The notes: generated by a model from the letters alone, not told the origin. A stretch of DNA of 34,337 nucleotides from Arthrobacter sp. (GCA_030146405.1 JASLBS010000228.1:1-34337), one strand, 5' to 3'. Shown: positions 8,044 through 16,121, numbered from the stretch's first letter. Translations and numbers: made by a program.

Positions 8044-9641
8044 TGAAGATCTTCCGCTGGTGGTGTCGAGGATGCGCTGGAGCCGGGCCCGGGCACGGTT
8101 CCCGCGCCCGTACTCCGGGCGACCGGAACAGGGAAGCCCTCCGCGCGGTCCTGCCAGACTATCGGAGCCGGGCCGGCAGGGCTCCGTCCGCGATCCTCGG
8201 TCGGCACGGTGATCCTCGCCGCCGTCCGCCTGCCCGCACGGTCCGTACTGTGATCGAAGGGACCACCCTGCGGATCGTCGACACCAGCGCGTCGGACCAC
8301 GTCCTTCCGGGGGGACCGGATGTCCCGGACGACCACCGCCAAAACACATGCCGTTGCCAATATATGAGCCAGGACGGCCAGGGAGTAGACATCCAATCCG
8401 AGATTGTTCTCCGCCGGTCCCCCGCCGGTCTGACCCCCGAGATAGAGCCAGACGGCCCACCAATGGAGTATCTCGACGAGTTGCCACAGGAGCACCACCC
8501 GCCATCGGGGTACCGCGAGGGCGATCAGGGGAATCAGCCACAGCGCGTACTGCGGTGAGTACACCTTGTTGCAGAGAACGAACGCGCCGACGATCAACAG
8601 CGCCAACTGGGCGACCCGCGGCCGCCGGTGGGCTCGGAGTCCGAGGACGGCGATCGCTCCGCAGGCGAGGAGGAACAGCACCGCGGCCCCGATGTTGATG
8701 ACCGACGGGGAAAGGACGTGCAGACCGGACTGCCGGGCGATCTCGTTGTACACGTACCACCCCGAGGAGAACCCGGCGGTGCGCGTCTCGGAGAAGGTGA
8801 GGAAATAGGCCCAGCCCGTGGGATCGCGCAGCAGGAAGGGCAGATTGACCGCGAGCCAGGCCGCGGCGGTACCCGAGGCGCTCAGGACGAGGGGCCGGTA
8901 CCGTCCGGTGCGGAGCGCCAGCACCAGGACGGCCCCGAGCAGCAGGATCGGGTAGAGCTTCACCGCGGTGCCCAGGCCCCAGAGGATGCCCGCCAGCACC
9001 GGACGATCCCTCGCGAAGGCCAGCATGCCGACGGTGGCCAGTAACACCGCCCACAGGTCCCAGTTGATGGTCCCCGAAAGGATGATCACGGGTGAGACCG
9101 CCACGATCGCCGCGTCCCAGGGACGACGGCCGGACAGGCGGAGCGTCACCAGGACCGTGAGGAGCCACACCCCGGCGAGGAGCACCGCGTTGACGTCGAA
9201 GTACAGGAGTGACCCGGTGCGAGCATCGCCTCCCGGCGCCAGCAGGTCCACCAGCACGGCCGTACCCGAGGCCAGCAGGCCCAGCAGCACGGGGTACTCG
9301 AACAGGACGCCGGGTGTGATGAACGGAAGGTTCCCCTCCCCGAAACCGCGGCTCCGGAACAGCTCGGGCCAGTCCGAGTAGCAGGCGCGGTAGAAATGGT
9401 CGGGGGACGACCACCCCTCGATGCGGCAGGGATTCTTCACCAGGACCGCGAGGACCGCGGCTCCGACGGTGAGGATGATGAGCACGCGTTCCACGGAGAA
9501 CCAGGAGGGAGGAACCCGCCCGGGGTCGGAGTGCCTGCCCAGCGGTCCGCCGATTCCCTCCACGAGTGGTGCGAGCACGGGATCGGTCCGGGAAGGAACG
9601 CTGATGCGGAAGGGTCCGCGTGGTTCCGTACCCGAGATCAT
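8040..9641 (-). CDS. GT87/DUF2029 polyprenol-phosphate-dependent glycosyltransferase
   Basis: A 533-residue polytopic membrane protein with roughly ten or more hydrophobic segments between residues 50 and 430. Motifs include HFYRACYSDWPELFRSRG after the first helix, GTINWDLWAVLLA, LGTAVKLYPILLL and NKVYSPQYALWLIPL. These match the GT-C fold GT87 (DUF2029) family, whose characterised mycobacterial members use polyprenyl-phosphomannose to mannosylate lipomannan or arabinogalactan-type envelope polymers. The last about 95 residues are Pro/Gly/Arg-rich and probably disordered. The ATG at 9641 has only a weak ribosome site. It heads the leftward GT87 - FemAB - FAD oxidoreductase operon and is divergent from ino1. 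Confidence 0.85.
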   Translation of the reverse strand: MISGTEPRGPFRISVPSRTDPVLAPLVEGIGGPLGRHSDPGRVPPSWFSVERVLIILTVGAAVLAVLVKNPCRIEGWSSPDHFYRACYSDWPELFRSRGFGEGNLPFITPGVLFEYPVLLGLLASGTAVLVDLLAPGGDARTGSLLYFDVNAVLLAGVWLLTVLVTLRLSGRRPWDAAIVAVSPVIILSGTINWDLWAVLLATVGMLAFARDRPVLAGILWGLGTAVKLYPILLLGAVLVLALRTGRYRPLVLSASGTAAAWLAVNLPFLLRDPTGWAYFLTFSETRTAGFSSGWYVYNEIARQSGLHVLSPSVINIGAAVLFLLACGAIAVLGLRAHRRPRVAQLALLIVGAFVLCNKVYSPQYALWLIPLIALAVPRWRVVLLWQLVEILHWWAVWLYLGGQTGGGPAENNLGLDVYSLAVLAHILATACVLAVVVRDIRSPRKDVVRRAGVDDPQGGPFDHSTDRAGRRTAARITVPTEDRGRSPAGPAPIVWQDRAEGFPVPVARSTGAGTVPGPGSSASSTPPAEDLQ

Positions 9642-9717
9642 GGGACGAGCCTAGCCGCCGGTGCCACACCGATGGGGTGGACTCGGACCGCTCCGCGCGA
9701 GCACAGGGAGACGGCGG

Positions 9718-9743
9718 GGAATGGTACGGCAGCCAACGGCGTT
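9718..9743 (+). promoter_or_regulatory. SigR/SigH-type promoter of ino1 (GGAAT-N18-GTT)
   Basis: GGAAT at 9718-9722 (preceded by GG) and GTT at 9741-9743 are separated by exactly 18 nt. This is the thiol-oxidative-stress ECF sigma consensus of actinobacteria. It predicts a transcript start near 9750, about 80 nt before the ino1 GTG. A TAGACT hexamer at about 9756 could serve a housekeeping promoter as well. Confidence 0.55.
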
Positions 9744-9831
9744 GTGAACCCGACGTAGACTGGCATCCCTGCCAACCGCGCCCGGGGCGATACCGGCCAG
9801 GGCATATTCAAGAGGCTTTTCGAGGAGATCC

Positions 9832-10917
9832 GTGGGACAGAACCCCATTCGTGTGGCAATTATCGGCGTCGGCAACTGTGCTGCTTCGCTCGTACAGGGC
9901 GTGCACTACTACCGCGATGCGGACCCGACGGGGACCGTTCCCGGCCTCATGCACGTCGAGTTCGGGAAGTACCATGTGGGTGATGTCGAGTTCGTGGCGG
10001 CGTTCGACGTCGACGGCAAGAAGGTGGGACACGATCTCGCCGAAGCGATCGGTGCCAGCGAGAACAACACCATCAAGATCGCCGATGTTCCTCCCACCGG
10101 TGTGGTGGTACAGCGCGGGCACACCCTCGACGGCCTCGGGAAGTACTACCGCGAGACCATCGTCGAATCTGACGAAGAGCCCGTGGACATCGTGGGCCAG
10201 CTGAAGGCGTCGAAGGCGGACGTCCTGGTCTGCTACCTCCCGGTCGGTTCCGAACACGCCGCCAAGTACTACGCGCAGTGCGCGATCGACGCCGGAGTGG
10301 CCTTCGTCAACGCACTGCCCGTCTTCATCGCCGGCACCAAGGAGTGGGCCGACAAGTTCACCGAGGCGGGCATCCCGATCGTGGGTGACGACATCAAGAG
10401 CCAGATCGGCGCCACCATCACCCACCGCGTCATGGCGAAGCTGTTCGAGGACCGCGGTGTCACACTGGACCGCACCTACCAGCTGAACGTCGGTGGCAAT
10501 ATGGACTTCAAGAACATGCTGGAGCGCGACCGTCTCGAGTCCAAGAAGGTATCGAAGACCCAGGCGGTGACCTCGAACGTCAAGGCGGAACTCCGTGCCG
10601 ATGACGTCCACATCGGTCCCTCGGACTATGTGGCCTGGCTCGACGACCGCAAGTGGGCGTTCGTCCGCCTCGAGGGCCGCAACTTCGGTGACGCCCCCGT
10701 CTCCCTGGAGTACAAGCTCGAGGTCTGGGACTCCCCGAACTCGGCCGGTGTGATCATCGACGCCATCCGGGCGGCCAAGATCGCGCTGGACCGCGGAATC
10801 GGCGGACCCATCCTCTCTGCGTCGAGCTACTTCATGAAGTCGCCACCGGAGCAGTACGCGGATGACATCGCCCACCAGAAGGTGGAGGCATTCATCCGCG
10901 GTGACGTGGACCGCTGA
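9832..10917 (+). CDS. ino1: Inositol-3-phosphate synthase (myo-inositol-1-phosphate synthase)
   Basis: A 361-residue cytosolic NAD-dependent enzyme that isomerises glucose 6-phosphate to 1L-myo-inositol 1-phosphate (= D-inositol 3-phosphate). That product feeds phosphatidylinositol and mycothiol. The N-terminal NAD-binding motif is VAIIGVGNCAASLVQG (12-16 GVGNC). Further signatures are VVQRGHTLDGLG, PVGSEHAAKYYAQCAIDAG, GDDIKSQIGAT, LNVGGNMDFKNM, and DSPNSAGVIIDAIRAAKIALD near the C-terminus. The length matches the short actinobacterial type rather than the eukaryotic form of more than 500 residues. The GTG start at 9832 has CGAGGAGATC upstream. The product is the direct acceptor substrate of MshA, encoded 4 kb downstream, and both genes carry the same candidate stress promoter. 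Confidence 0.97.
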   Translation: MGQNPIRVAIIGVGNCAASLVQGVHYYRDADPTGTVPGLMHVEFGKYHVGDVEFVAAFDVDGKKVGHDLAEAIGASENNTIKIADVPPTGVVVQRGHTLDGLGKYYRETIVESDEEPVDIVGQLKASKADVLVCYLPVGSEHAAKYYAQCAIDAGVAFVNALPVFIAGTKEWADKFTEAGIPIVGDDIKSQIGATITHRVMAKLFEDRGVTLDRTYQLNVGGNMDFKNMLERDRLESKKVSKTQAVTSNVKAELRADDVHIGPSDYVAWLDDRKWAFVRLEGRNFGDAPVSLEYKLEVWDSPNSAGVIIDAIRAAKIALDRGIGGPILSASSYFMKSPPEQYADDIAHQKVEAFIRGDVDR

Positions 10918-10923
10918 CCGTCC

Positions 10924-11595
10924 TCAGGACCGGTGCGGCGTGCGCCGTACCGGTCCTGCCTGAGGTGACGCATCTCCGGCCCCGCCGTACCGCCTGATCG
11001 AATGACTCGCCTGTGCGAGCCCCACGAGCTTCACGATGAGCTGCGTGTGCGTGTGCATACCGATGGCGGCGGTGATGATCAGATCCTCCACGCTCCCCTG
11101 CGTGTCCGAGTAGGACAACTGCGCGTCCGCGATGGCGTCGGCTGCCCGTGCATAGGCAGCCAGGGTGCGCGGTTCCACCGCTGCGCCGAGCGCTTCCATG
11201 GCGGTCAACTGCCGATCGACGGCGTCGCGGGCATCACTGCGCACGTCCGGCCACTTCATGTCCCGTATCAGGCCGTCACCGGCCGTCGATCCTCCGGGCT
11301 TCCCGGCCTCGAGACCCAGAACCACCGATTGCAGTGTCTCCAGGAGCGCCAGCCGCTGCTCCTGCGAGGTGTCTGCTCCTGCCGAGGCGTCGATGATCCG
11401 GCGGATGTCCTCGAGGCCGAGGCCGATGCTGGACCGGAGCACCTGGATCATCAGGAGGCGCTGCACATGCTTCTCACCGTACGCAGCCCTGGTCGGATTG
11501 ATCCGTTCCCCGGCATCGAGCAGACCCTCCCGCAGGTAGAACTTGATACTCGCGGGGCTGATCCCGGTCTGCTCACTCAGTTCCCCGAGTCGCAT
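10924..11595 (-). CDS. MerR-family transcriptional regulator
   Basis: A 223-residue protein. The N-terminal winged helix-turn-helix is typical of MerR (MRLGELSEQTGISPASIKFY, then LREGLL and YGEKHVQRLLMIQVLRS), followed by a coiled-coil-like segment (LEDIRRIID). The C-terminal about 120 residues form an unrecognised, largely helical effector domain with no metal-binding cysteine cluster. The ATG at 11595 has GAGGAAAG upstream. It is transcribed divergently from the DUF2306 gene across a 90-bp spacer that contains nested inverted repeats, so it probably controls itself and that gene. It converges on ino1, with only 6 bp between the two stop codons. Confidence 0.85.
   Translation of the reverse strand: MRLGELSEQTGISPASIKFYLREGLLDAGERINPTRAAYGEKHVQRLLMIQVLRSSIGLGLEDIRRIIDASAGADTSQEQRLALLETLQSVVLGLEAGKPGGSTAGDGLIRDMKWPDVRSDARDAVDRQLTAMEALGAAVEPRTLAAYARAADAIADAQLSYSDTQGSVEDLIITAAIGMHTHTQLIVKLVGLAQASHSIRRYGGAGDASPQAGPVRRTPHRS
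10925..10958. terminator. Bidirectional hairpin between ino1 and the MerR gene
   Basis: CAGGACCGGT (10925-10934) pairs perfectly with ACCGGTCCTG (10949-10958), and the inner CGGC/GCCG pairs extend the stem. It follows the ino1 stop by 7 nt and overlaps the last codons of the leftward MerR gene. No T-run. Confidence 0.55.
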
Positions 11596-11650
11596 GGAGT
11601 CCGCCTTTCCTCATCCCACCGGATAGTTCCGGGAGGTCCTGCTACCTAGG

Positions 11651-11678
11651 TATCCAGGATTGGATAGTCGAACTATCC
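11651..11678. promoter_or_regulatory. Nested inverted repeats, probable MerR operator
   Basis: GGATAGT-CGA-ACTATCC (11662-11678) is a perfect 7-3-7 inverted repeat. It overlaps a second perfect repeat, TATCCA-GGAT-TGGATA (11651-11666). A further GGATAGT half-site lies at 11621. Together they fill the spacer between the divergent MerR and DUF2306 genes. Confidence 0.6.
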
Positions 11679-11685
11679 TAACTGC

Positions 11686-12183
11686 ATGGATTGGAACGCG
11701 CTCCTCGTCACGCACGTCGTCACGGCGCTCTTCGCCCTGCTGATCGGACCGATCAACCTCCTTCGCCGCCGGCGCGACCGGACCCACCGCATTCTCGGCT
11801 ACACCTGGGCGGCATCCATGTACTACGTCTGCATCAGCAGCTTCTGGATCCGGGACGAAGGTCATTTCAGCTGGTTGCACGCACTCTCCGCCTTCACCGT
11901 GGTCACGGTGACCCTCGGGATTCTCGGCGCGGTGCGGGGCAACCGACAAGCGCACTTCATGAACATGGTCGGAAGCTATCTCGGACTGCTGATCGCCTTC
12001 TTCTTCGCTGCCGCCGTACCGTCCCGGCTCATTCCGCGTCTCCTCGTGGACAGTCCCTCGACCGCCTGGTCGGCTGCGGCGTTCGTGGCCCTCAGCGTGT
12101 CGGCACTCTATCTGACCGTCCGACCACGACCTCGCAGGGCTCCTGCGCTGAGTGTCGGCCGATCATCCCGAGGACTTCCCTGA
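11686..12183 (+). CDS. DUF2306 family membrane protein
   Basis: A 165-residue protein with four hydrophobic segments (about residues 5-25, 40-52, 65-83 and 92-112, plus one near 125-147). Histidines typical of DUF2306 are present: TVTHV-like start (LLVTHVVTALFAL), DRTHRILGYTW, SWLHALSAF and RQAHFMNMVGSYLGL. Family function is unknown; the conserved histidines have suggested haem binding to some authors, which is speculative here. No Shine-Dalgarno sequence precedes the ATG at 11686, and a TATCCT hexamer ends only 6 nt upstream, so the message may be leaderless. It is divergent from the MerR gene and likely its target. It converges on fhs with a 26-bp gap. Confidence 0.75.
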   Translation: MDWNALLVTHVVTALFALLIGPINLLRRRRDRTHRILGYTWAASMYYVCISSFWIRDEGHFSWLHALSAFTVVTVTLGILGAVRGNRQAHFMNMVGSYLGLLIAFFFAAAVPSRLIPRLLVDSPSTAWSAAAFVALSVSALYLTVRPRPRRAPALSVGRSSRGLP

Positions 12184-12209
12184 GGATCTCGCCGAAGGGC
12201 AAGCACGGT

Positions 12210-13877
12210 TCAGAACAGCCCGACGGCGTTCCCCTGCGCGTCCACGTCCATCCGCAGGGCAGCCGGCTCCTTCGGTAGTCCCGGCATGGTCATCACGGAT
12301 CCGGTCAGGGCCACGATGAAGCCTGCACCCGTCTTCGGGATCAGATCGCGCACGTGGACGGTGAATCCGACGGGAGCGCCCAGAAGATTCGCGTCGTCGG
12401 AGAAGGAGTACTGGGTCTTCGCCATGCACACGGGAAGCCCGGCCCATCCATTGGCCTCGATCTCGTTCAATCGCCGGCGGGCCTGGGCGGAGAACTCGAC
12501 GTCGTCCGCGCCGTAGATCTCCTGCACGATCGTGCGGATCTTGTCCTCGACCGGTTGGTCGAGCGGATAGAGCGGTGTGAACTCGACGGGCCGTTGCAGG
12601 GCCGCCAGAACCTTCGCCGCGAGCTCGTCCCCACCCGGGCCGCCGCCGCCCTGGCCCCAGACGTCGGCGACGGCTGCATCGATACCCTCACCGTCACACC
12701 AGCGGAGCAGCCAGTCGAGCTCGTCGGGCGAGTCGGACCCGAACCGGTTGACCGCCACCACGGGGGAGATCCCGAACTTCTCGATGTTGCGCACATGCCG
12801 CAGCAGATTCGCCGTTCCTGCACGGAGAGCATCGACGTCGGGAGCGTCGAGATCCGTTCTGGCCGTACCTCCGTGCATCTTCAGGGCGCGGAGGGTAGCC
12901 ACGAGCACAACGGCGTCGGGCGAGAGGTCCGCGGCCCGGGCCTTGATGTCCATGAACTTCTCCGCACCGAGATCAGCACCGAAACCTGCCTCGGTGACCA
13001 CGATGTCCGCGAGTTGCCGCGCGGTCCGCGTGGCGATCACGGAGTTGCAGCCGTGGGCGATGTTGGCGAACGGACCCCCGTGGATCAGCGCGGGGGTACC
13101 GGCGATGGTCTGGACCAGATTGGGCCTGATCGCATCCCTGAGCAGCAGGGCGAGGGCGCCCTCGACCCCCAGCTCCCGCACGGTGAGGGGCGTACGGTCA
13201 TAGCTGTAGCCGAACGTGATGTCGCCGAGGCGGGTCTTCAGGTCCTCGGGATCCTTCGCGAGGCAGAACACCGCCATGATCTCCGAGGCCACGGTGATGT
13301 CGAACCCGTCCTGGCGCGGCGTTCCCTGGGTGGGGCCACCGAGCCCGATCACCACCTCGCGCAGGGCGCGGTCATTGACGTCCAGCACCCGCTTGAAGGT
13401 GATCCGGCGCGGATCGATGCCGAGCTCGTTCCCCTGGTGGATGGAATTGTCGATCAGGGCTGCCAGCGCATTGTTGGCGGAGGTGATGGCGTGGAAGTCA
13501 CCGGTGAAGTGCAGGTTGATCTCGTCCATGGGGAGTACCTGCGAATATCCACCACCCGTGGCACCGCCCTTCATCCCGAGGACAGGCCCGAGGGACGGCT
13601 CGCGGAGGGCGATCATCACGCGTTCTCCCGCCCGGGCCAGGGAGTCGGCGAGCCCCACGGTGCAGGTGGATTTGCCTTCACCCGCCGGAGTCGGGCTCAT
13701 GGCGCTGACCAGGACCACCTTGCCGGCTCGTCCTGGCCCAGCCGGTAGGCGGCTGGGGTCGATCTTGGCCTTGAAACGACCGTGGAACTCGAATGCCTCG
13801 CGAGGAATATCAGCGGCTTCGGCGATGTCCTCAATGGGCCTGACCGCCGCTGCGCGGGCGATGTCGAGATCACTCAT
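12210..13877 (-). CDS. fhs: Formate-tetrahydrofolate ligase (10-formyl-THF synthetase)
   Basis: A 555-residue cytosolic enzyme that makes 10-formyl-tetrahydrofolate from formate, ATP and THF, supplying one-carbon units for purines and initiator tRNA formylation. The P-loop SPTPAGEGKSTCTVGLADSL (61-80) is near the N-terminus. It is followed by LREPSLGPVLGMKGGATGGG, VLPMDEINLHFTGDFHAIT, GRNV-type motifs in NIEKFGISPVVAVNRF, and LPVCMAKTQYSFSDD near the C-terminus. Full length for the family. The ATG at 13877 lies 27 nt after the phosphatase stop, so it is probably the third gene of the mshA operon. The 3' end converges on the DUF2306 gene with no obvious hairpin between them. Confidence 0.97.
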   Translation of the reverse strand: MSDLDIARAAAVRPIEDIAEAADIPREAFEFHGRFKAKIDPSRLPAGPGRAGKVVLVSAMSPTPAGEGKSTCTVGLADSLARAGERVMIALREPSLGPVLGMKGGATGGGYSQVLPMDEINLHFTGDFHAITSANNALAALIDNSIHQGNELGIDPRRITFKRVLDVNDRALREVVIGLGGPTQGTPRQDGFDITVASEIMAVFCLAKDPEDLKTRLGDITFGYSYDRTPLTVRELGVEGALALLLRDAIRPNLVQTIAGTPALIHGGPFANIAHGCNSVIATRTARQLADIVVTEAGFGADLGAEKFMDIKARAADLSPDAVVLVATLRALKMHGGTARTDLDAPDVDALRAGTANLLRHVRNIEKFGISPVVAVNRFGSDSPDELDWLLRWCDGEGIDAAVADVWGQGGGGPGGDELAAKVLAALQRPVEFTPLYPLDQPVEDKIRTIVQEIYGADDVEFSAQARRRLNEIEANGWAGLPVCMAKTQYSFSDDANLLGAPVGFTVHVRDLIPKTGAGFIVALTGSVMTMPGLPKEPAALRMDVDAQGNAVGLF

Positions 13878-13904
13878 GGGGCAAACCTACCAGCGCGCCC
13901 CCGC

Positions 13905-14675
13905 TCATACCCGTGGTAGACCGGCACGCTCCAGCACGTAGGCGATGAGGGGTTCGTACAGCCCCGGGCAGACGTTGTCGTCCAATGGCACGGCGACCTC
14001 GACCTGCCCCTGGGCCTCGGAGACGAACAACCCTGGGTCATTGCAATCGGCGAAGCCGATGGTGGGGATACCCGAGCTGGCTGCCTGGCCGGCCCAGCCG
14101 TGATCGGCCACCACGAGATCCGGTACTGCGATGCCCTCTTCCTCGAGGGTCTCGAGACTCAGTCGCATGGGGGCCGGGAAATGCGTGTGCATGAGGCCGC
14201 CGTGCTGATGCCACACGAGCACGCCGAAGATCTGGCGGATGTCGCCCGCGAGGAAACGTCTGCCCTCCGGCACCTGCACCACCACGGCTCCTCCGGCTGC
14301 AGCCGCGCGTGCGAAAGCAGCATGAACGGGCAGCAATCCGGCGGGATGGCCCGTGGCGAACAGGATCCGCTCGCCTCGATGGACCGAATCCGCCAGGCGA
14401 TCCGCGAAACGGTCGAGTGCCGCCACGCACTTGCCCGCGTCGATGGTGTCCTGACCCTCCACGTGCCCGCGGTCCGCGCTGGTACCCACACGCTCGTGCA
14501 TGAGGTCGAAGACCTCGTCGAAGGTCCAGTCCCGGGTGCGGGTGACACCGAACTCGAGATTCTCATTGCCCTCGAGGAAGAGGACCATGTGTTTCAGATT
14601 GTCCTGCCGGGGGGTGGCTACCTCTCCCGTGATACGAACGGTGTCGAGATACTCGGCGAGCTCAGTGGAATTCAC
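13905..14675 (-). CDS. Conserved actinobacterial phosphatase-like protein linked to mshA
   Basis: A 256-residue soluble protein of a conserved family that actinobacterial annotations simply call phosphatase. Visible conserved blocks are TPRQDNLKHMVLFLEGNE near the N-terminus, GQDTIDAGKCVAALDRF, RILFATGHPAGLLPVH, GGLMHTHFPAPM, DLVVADHGWAGQA, IGFADCNDPGLFVSEAQG and VAVPLDDNVCPGLYEPLIAY. These His, Asp and Asn rich motifs resemble metal or phosphate sites, but I cannot name a catalytic residue. The start is the GTG at 14675, with AGGATAGGGAC upstream, only 5 nt after the mshA stop. The frame is open further upstream, but that part mirrors mshA. The tight linkage makes it a candidate for the mycothiol phosphatase acting after MshA (inference). 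Confidence 0.75.
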   Translation of the reverse strand: MNSTELAEYLDTVRITGEVATPRQDNLKHMVLFLEGNENLEFGVTRTRDWTFDEVFDLMHERVGTSADRGHVEGQDTIDAGKCVAALDRFADRLADSVHRGERILFATGHPAGLLPVHAAFARAAAAGGAVVVQVPEGRRFLAGDIRQIFGVLVWHQHGGLMHTHFPAPMRLSLETLEEEGIAVPDLVVADHGWAGQAASSGIPTIGFADCNDPGLFVSEAQGQVEVAVPLDDNVCPGLYEPLIAYVLERAGLPRV

Positions 14676-14680
14676 CGTCC

Positions 14681-15964
14681 CTATCCTAGAGGGGAGGGCG
14701 CGGTGCCTTCCTGGGAGGGCAGTGTGGTCGCCGCGGCGAATCGCTCGACGGCGGTCCGGTAGCTCTGGGCGGTCAGCAACGCGGTGCGTCGCCAGCCGAA
14801 GGCCAACGCGTGGATCGCCGCGAACCGTCCGAGCGTCTCCCGCAGTGGGACCTCGTCGTACAGTCGCTCCAGGCCCTCGGCCCACTCCGCCGCGCCGTGG
14901 CCCTCCACGAGGAGGCCGCTCCGCCCGGCACTGATGGCCTGCGGGAGGCCACCCACGTTGGCCGCGACCACGGGAGTGCCGCACGCCTGCGCCTCGAGGG
15001 CCACCAGCCCGAAGGATTCGCTGAAGGACGGCATGACCACCACGTCCGCCGCCCTGAACCACTGGGCCAGGTGAGCCGCGGTGACCGGAGGATAGAGGCG
15101 CACCTCGTCATGGAGTCCGGCGTCGTCGATCAGGGGCTGCAGGGCGAGCGCCTCCGATCCGCTGCCGGCCCCGAGGATGCTGACGGTCAGGGAGATGTCA
15201 GGGCGGCGTCGGCGCAGCTCGGCGGCTGCGGCCACCAACACCTGGGGACCCTTGAGCCGCTGGATCCTCCCGGCGAAGACCACGTGGTACTGATCGGCGG
15301 AGAAGGCCAGGGCACTCCGTGCGGCCCGCCGATCGCCCGGGTGGAACGTGGCCAGATCGACACCCGGGGCCACGATGTCGATGCGGTCCGTGGCAGCCCC
15401 GTACAGCGACTCCAGTTCGGCGGCCTCGGTACTCGTATTGGCCACCAGACGGGCAGCGCCGTCCACGATGGACTGCTCGCCCACGATCCGCTCGACAGGC
15501 TCCGGCGAACCCACGGCCTTCATCCGGAGATTCTTGACCTTGGCCATGGTGTGCATCGAATGGACGAGGGGAATGTTCAGTGCCTTGCTCACCGTCAGCC
15601 CCACGACTCCGGAGACCCAGTAGTGGGAGTGCAGCACATCGAAGTGGCCCTCGGAGAGCAGACCGGACACCTCCGCGATGGCGTCGGCGAAACTCTCCGC
15701 GAGGCCGGGTAGCGCCTCCTTGGGGAGCGGGCCACGCGGACCGGCCGTCAGGTGGTGGACCACCACCCCGTCGCCGAGTTTCTCGCGTCGCGGCCTGCCC
15801 TGACCGGTCTCCCGGGTGAAGATCTCCACCTCGATGCCGAGTTTCGCCAGCTCGAGGGCAGTGCTGCGGACATACACGTTCATCCCGCCGGCATCACCGG
15901 CGCCCGGTTGTTCGAGGGGAGAGGTGTGCAGGGAGAGCATGGCCACACGGCGAACGCCGGACAC
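14681..15964 (-). CDS. mshA: D-inositol-3-phosphate glycosyltransferase (mycothiol step 1)
   Basis: A 427-residue GT4-family, GT-B fold retaining glycosyltransferase. It joins GlcNAc from UDP-GlcNAc to 1L-inositol 1-phosphate (the ino1 product) to start mycothiol synthesis in the cytosol. The N-terminal acceptor loop GAGDAGGMNVYV (21-32) is diagnostic of MshA. FDVLHSHYWVSG, HSMHTMAKVKN and VAPGVDLATFHPG follow. The donor-site EX7E motif is present (Glu316 and Glu324 in SFSESFGLVALEAQACGTP). The GTG at 15964 is supported by GGAAGGAG just upstream. It heads the leftward operon mshA - phosphatase - fhs, and a SigR/SigH-type promoter lies about 62-87 nt upstream. Confidence 0.97.
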   Translation of the reverse strand: MSGVRRVAMLSLHTSPLEQPGAGDAGGMNVYVRSTALELAKLGIEVEIFTRETGQGRPRREKLGDGVVVHHLTAGPRGPLPKEALPGLAESFADAIAEVSGLLSEGHFDVLHSHYWVSGVVGLTVSKALNIPLVHSMHTMAKVKNLRMKAVGSPEPVERIVGEQSIVDGAARLVANTSTEAAELESLYGAATDRIDIVAPGVDLATFHPGDRRAARSALAFSADQYHVVFAGRIQRLKGPQVLVAAAAELRRRRPDISLTVSILGAGSGSEALALQPLIDDAGLHDEVRLYPPVTAAHLAQWFRAADVVVMPSFSESFGLVALEAQACGTPVVAANVGGLPQAISAGRSGLLVEGHGAAEWAEGLERLYDEVPLRETLGRFAAIHALAFGWRRTALLTAQSYRTAVERFAAATTLPSQEGTAPSPLG

Positions 15965-16025
15965 ATCCGCTCCTTCCCGACCGGATGCACGTGAGGTTCC
16001 GGTCCCATGACCCTCCTGACCCTAC

Positions 16026-16051
16026 AACGCGGCGCGCGGGCGGCACATTCC
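16026..16051 (-). promoter_or_regulatory. SigR/SigH-type promoter of mshA (GGAAT-N18-GTT)
   Basis: Read leftward, GGAAT (16051-16047) and GTT (16028-16026) are separated by exactly 18 nt. The predicted transcript start is near 16018, giving a leader of about 55 nt before the mshA GTG. In Streptomyces coelicolor mshA is a known SigR target, which supports the call. Confidence 0.65.
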
Positions 16052-16095
16052 GGCACCGAAGCCGGTTCCGGCTCGGGGACGGGCCCCGACCAGCG

Positions 16096-16121
16096 AAGCC
16101 CGCGCTGTGAAGCGCGGGCTT
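16096..16121. terminator. Perfect 11-bp hairpin between mshA and the small orphan gene
   Basis: AAGCCCGCGCT (16096-16106) pairs with AGCGCGGGCTT (16111-16121) around a GTGA loop. Its AA/TT flanks suit termination in either direction. It lies downstream of the leftward 107-residue gene and upstream of the mshA promoter, so it probably insulates mshA from read-through. Confidence 0.7.

Noticed and set aside
8044..9669. A 5' extension of the FemAB-like frame to about 910 codons
   Set aside because: The extension covers the GT87 gene in another frame and is Arg/Pro-rich nonsense; the GTG at 8043 with a GTGA overlap is a better start.
12354..13748. A 464-codon open frame on the + strand
   Set aside because: Antisense to fhs, which has a complete set of family motifs.
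14676..15062. A 5' extension of the phosphatase frame
   Set aside because: It lies entirely in mshA in another frame, while family similarity begins at the GTG at 14675.
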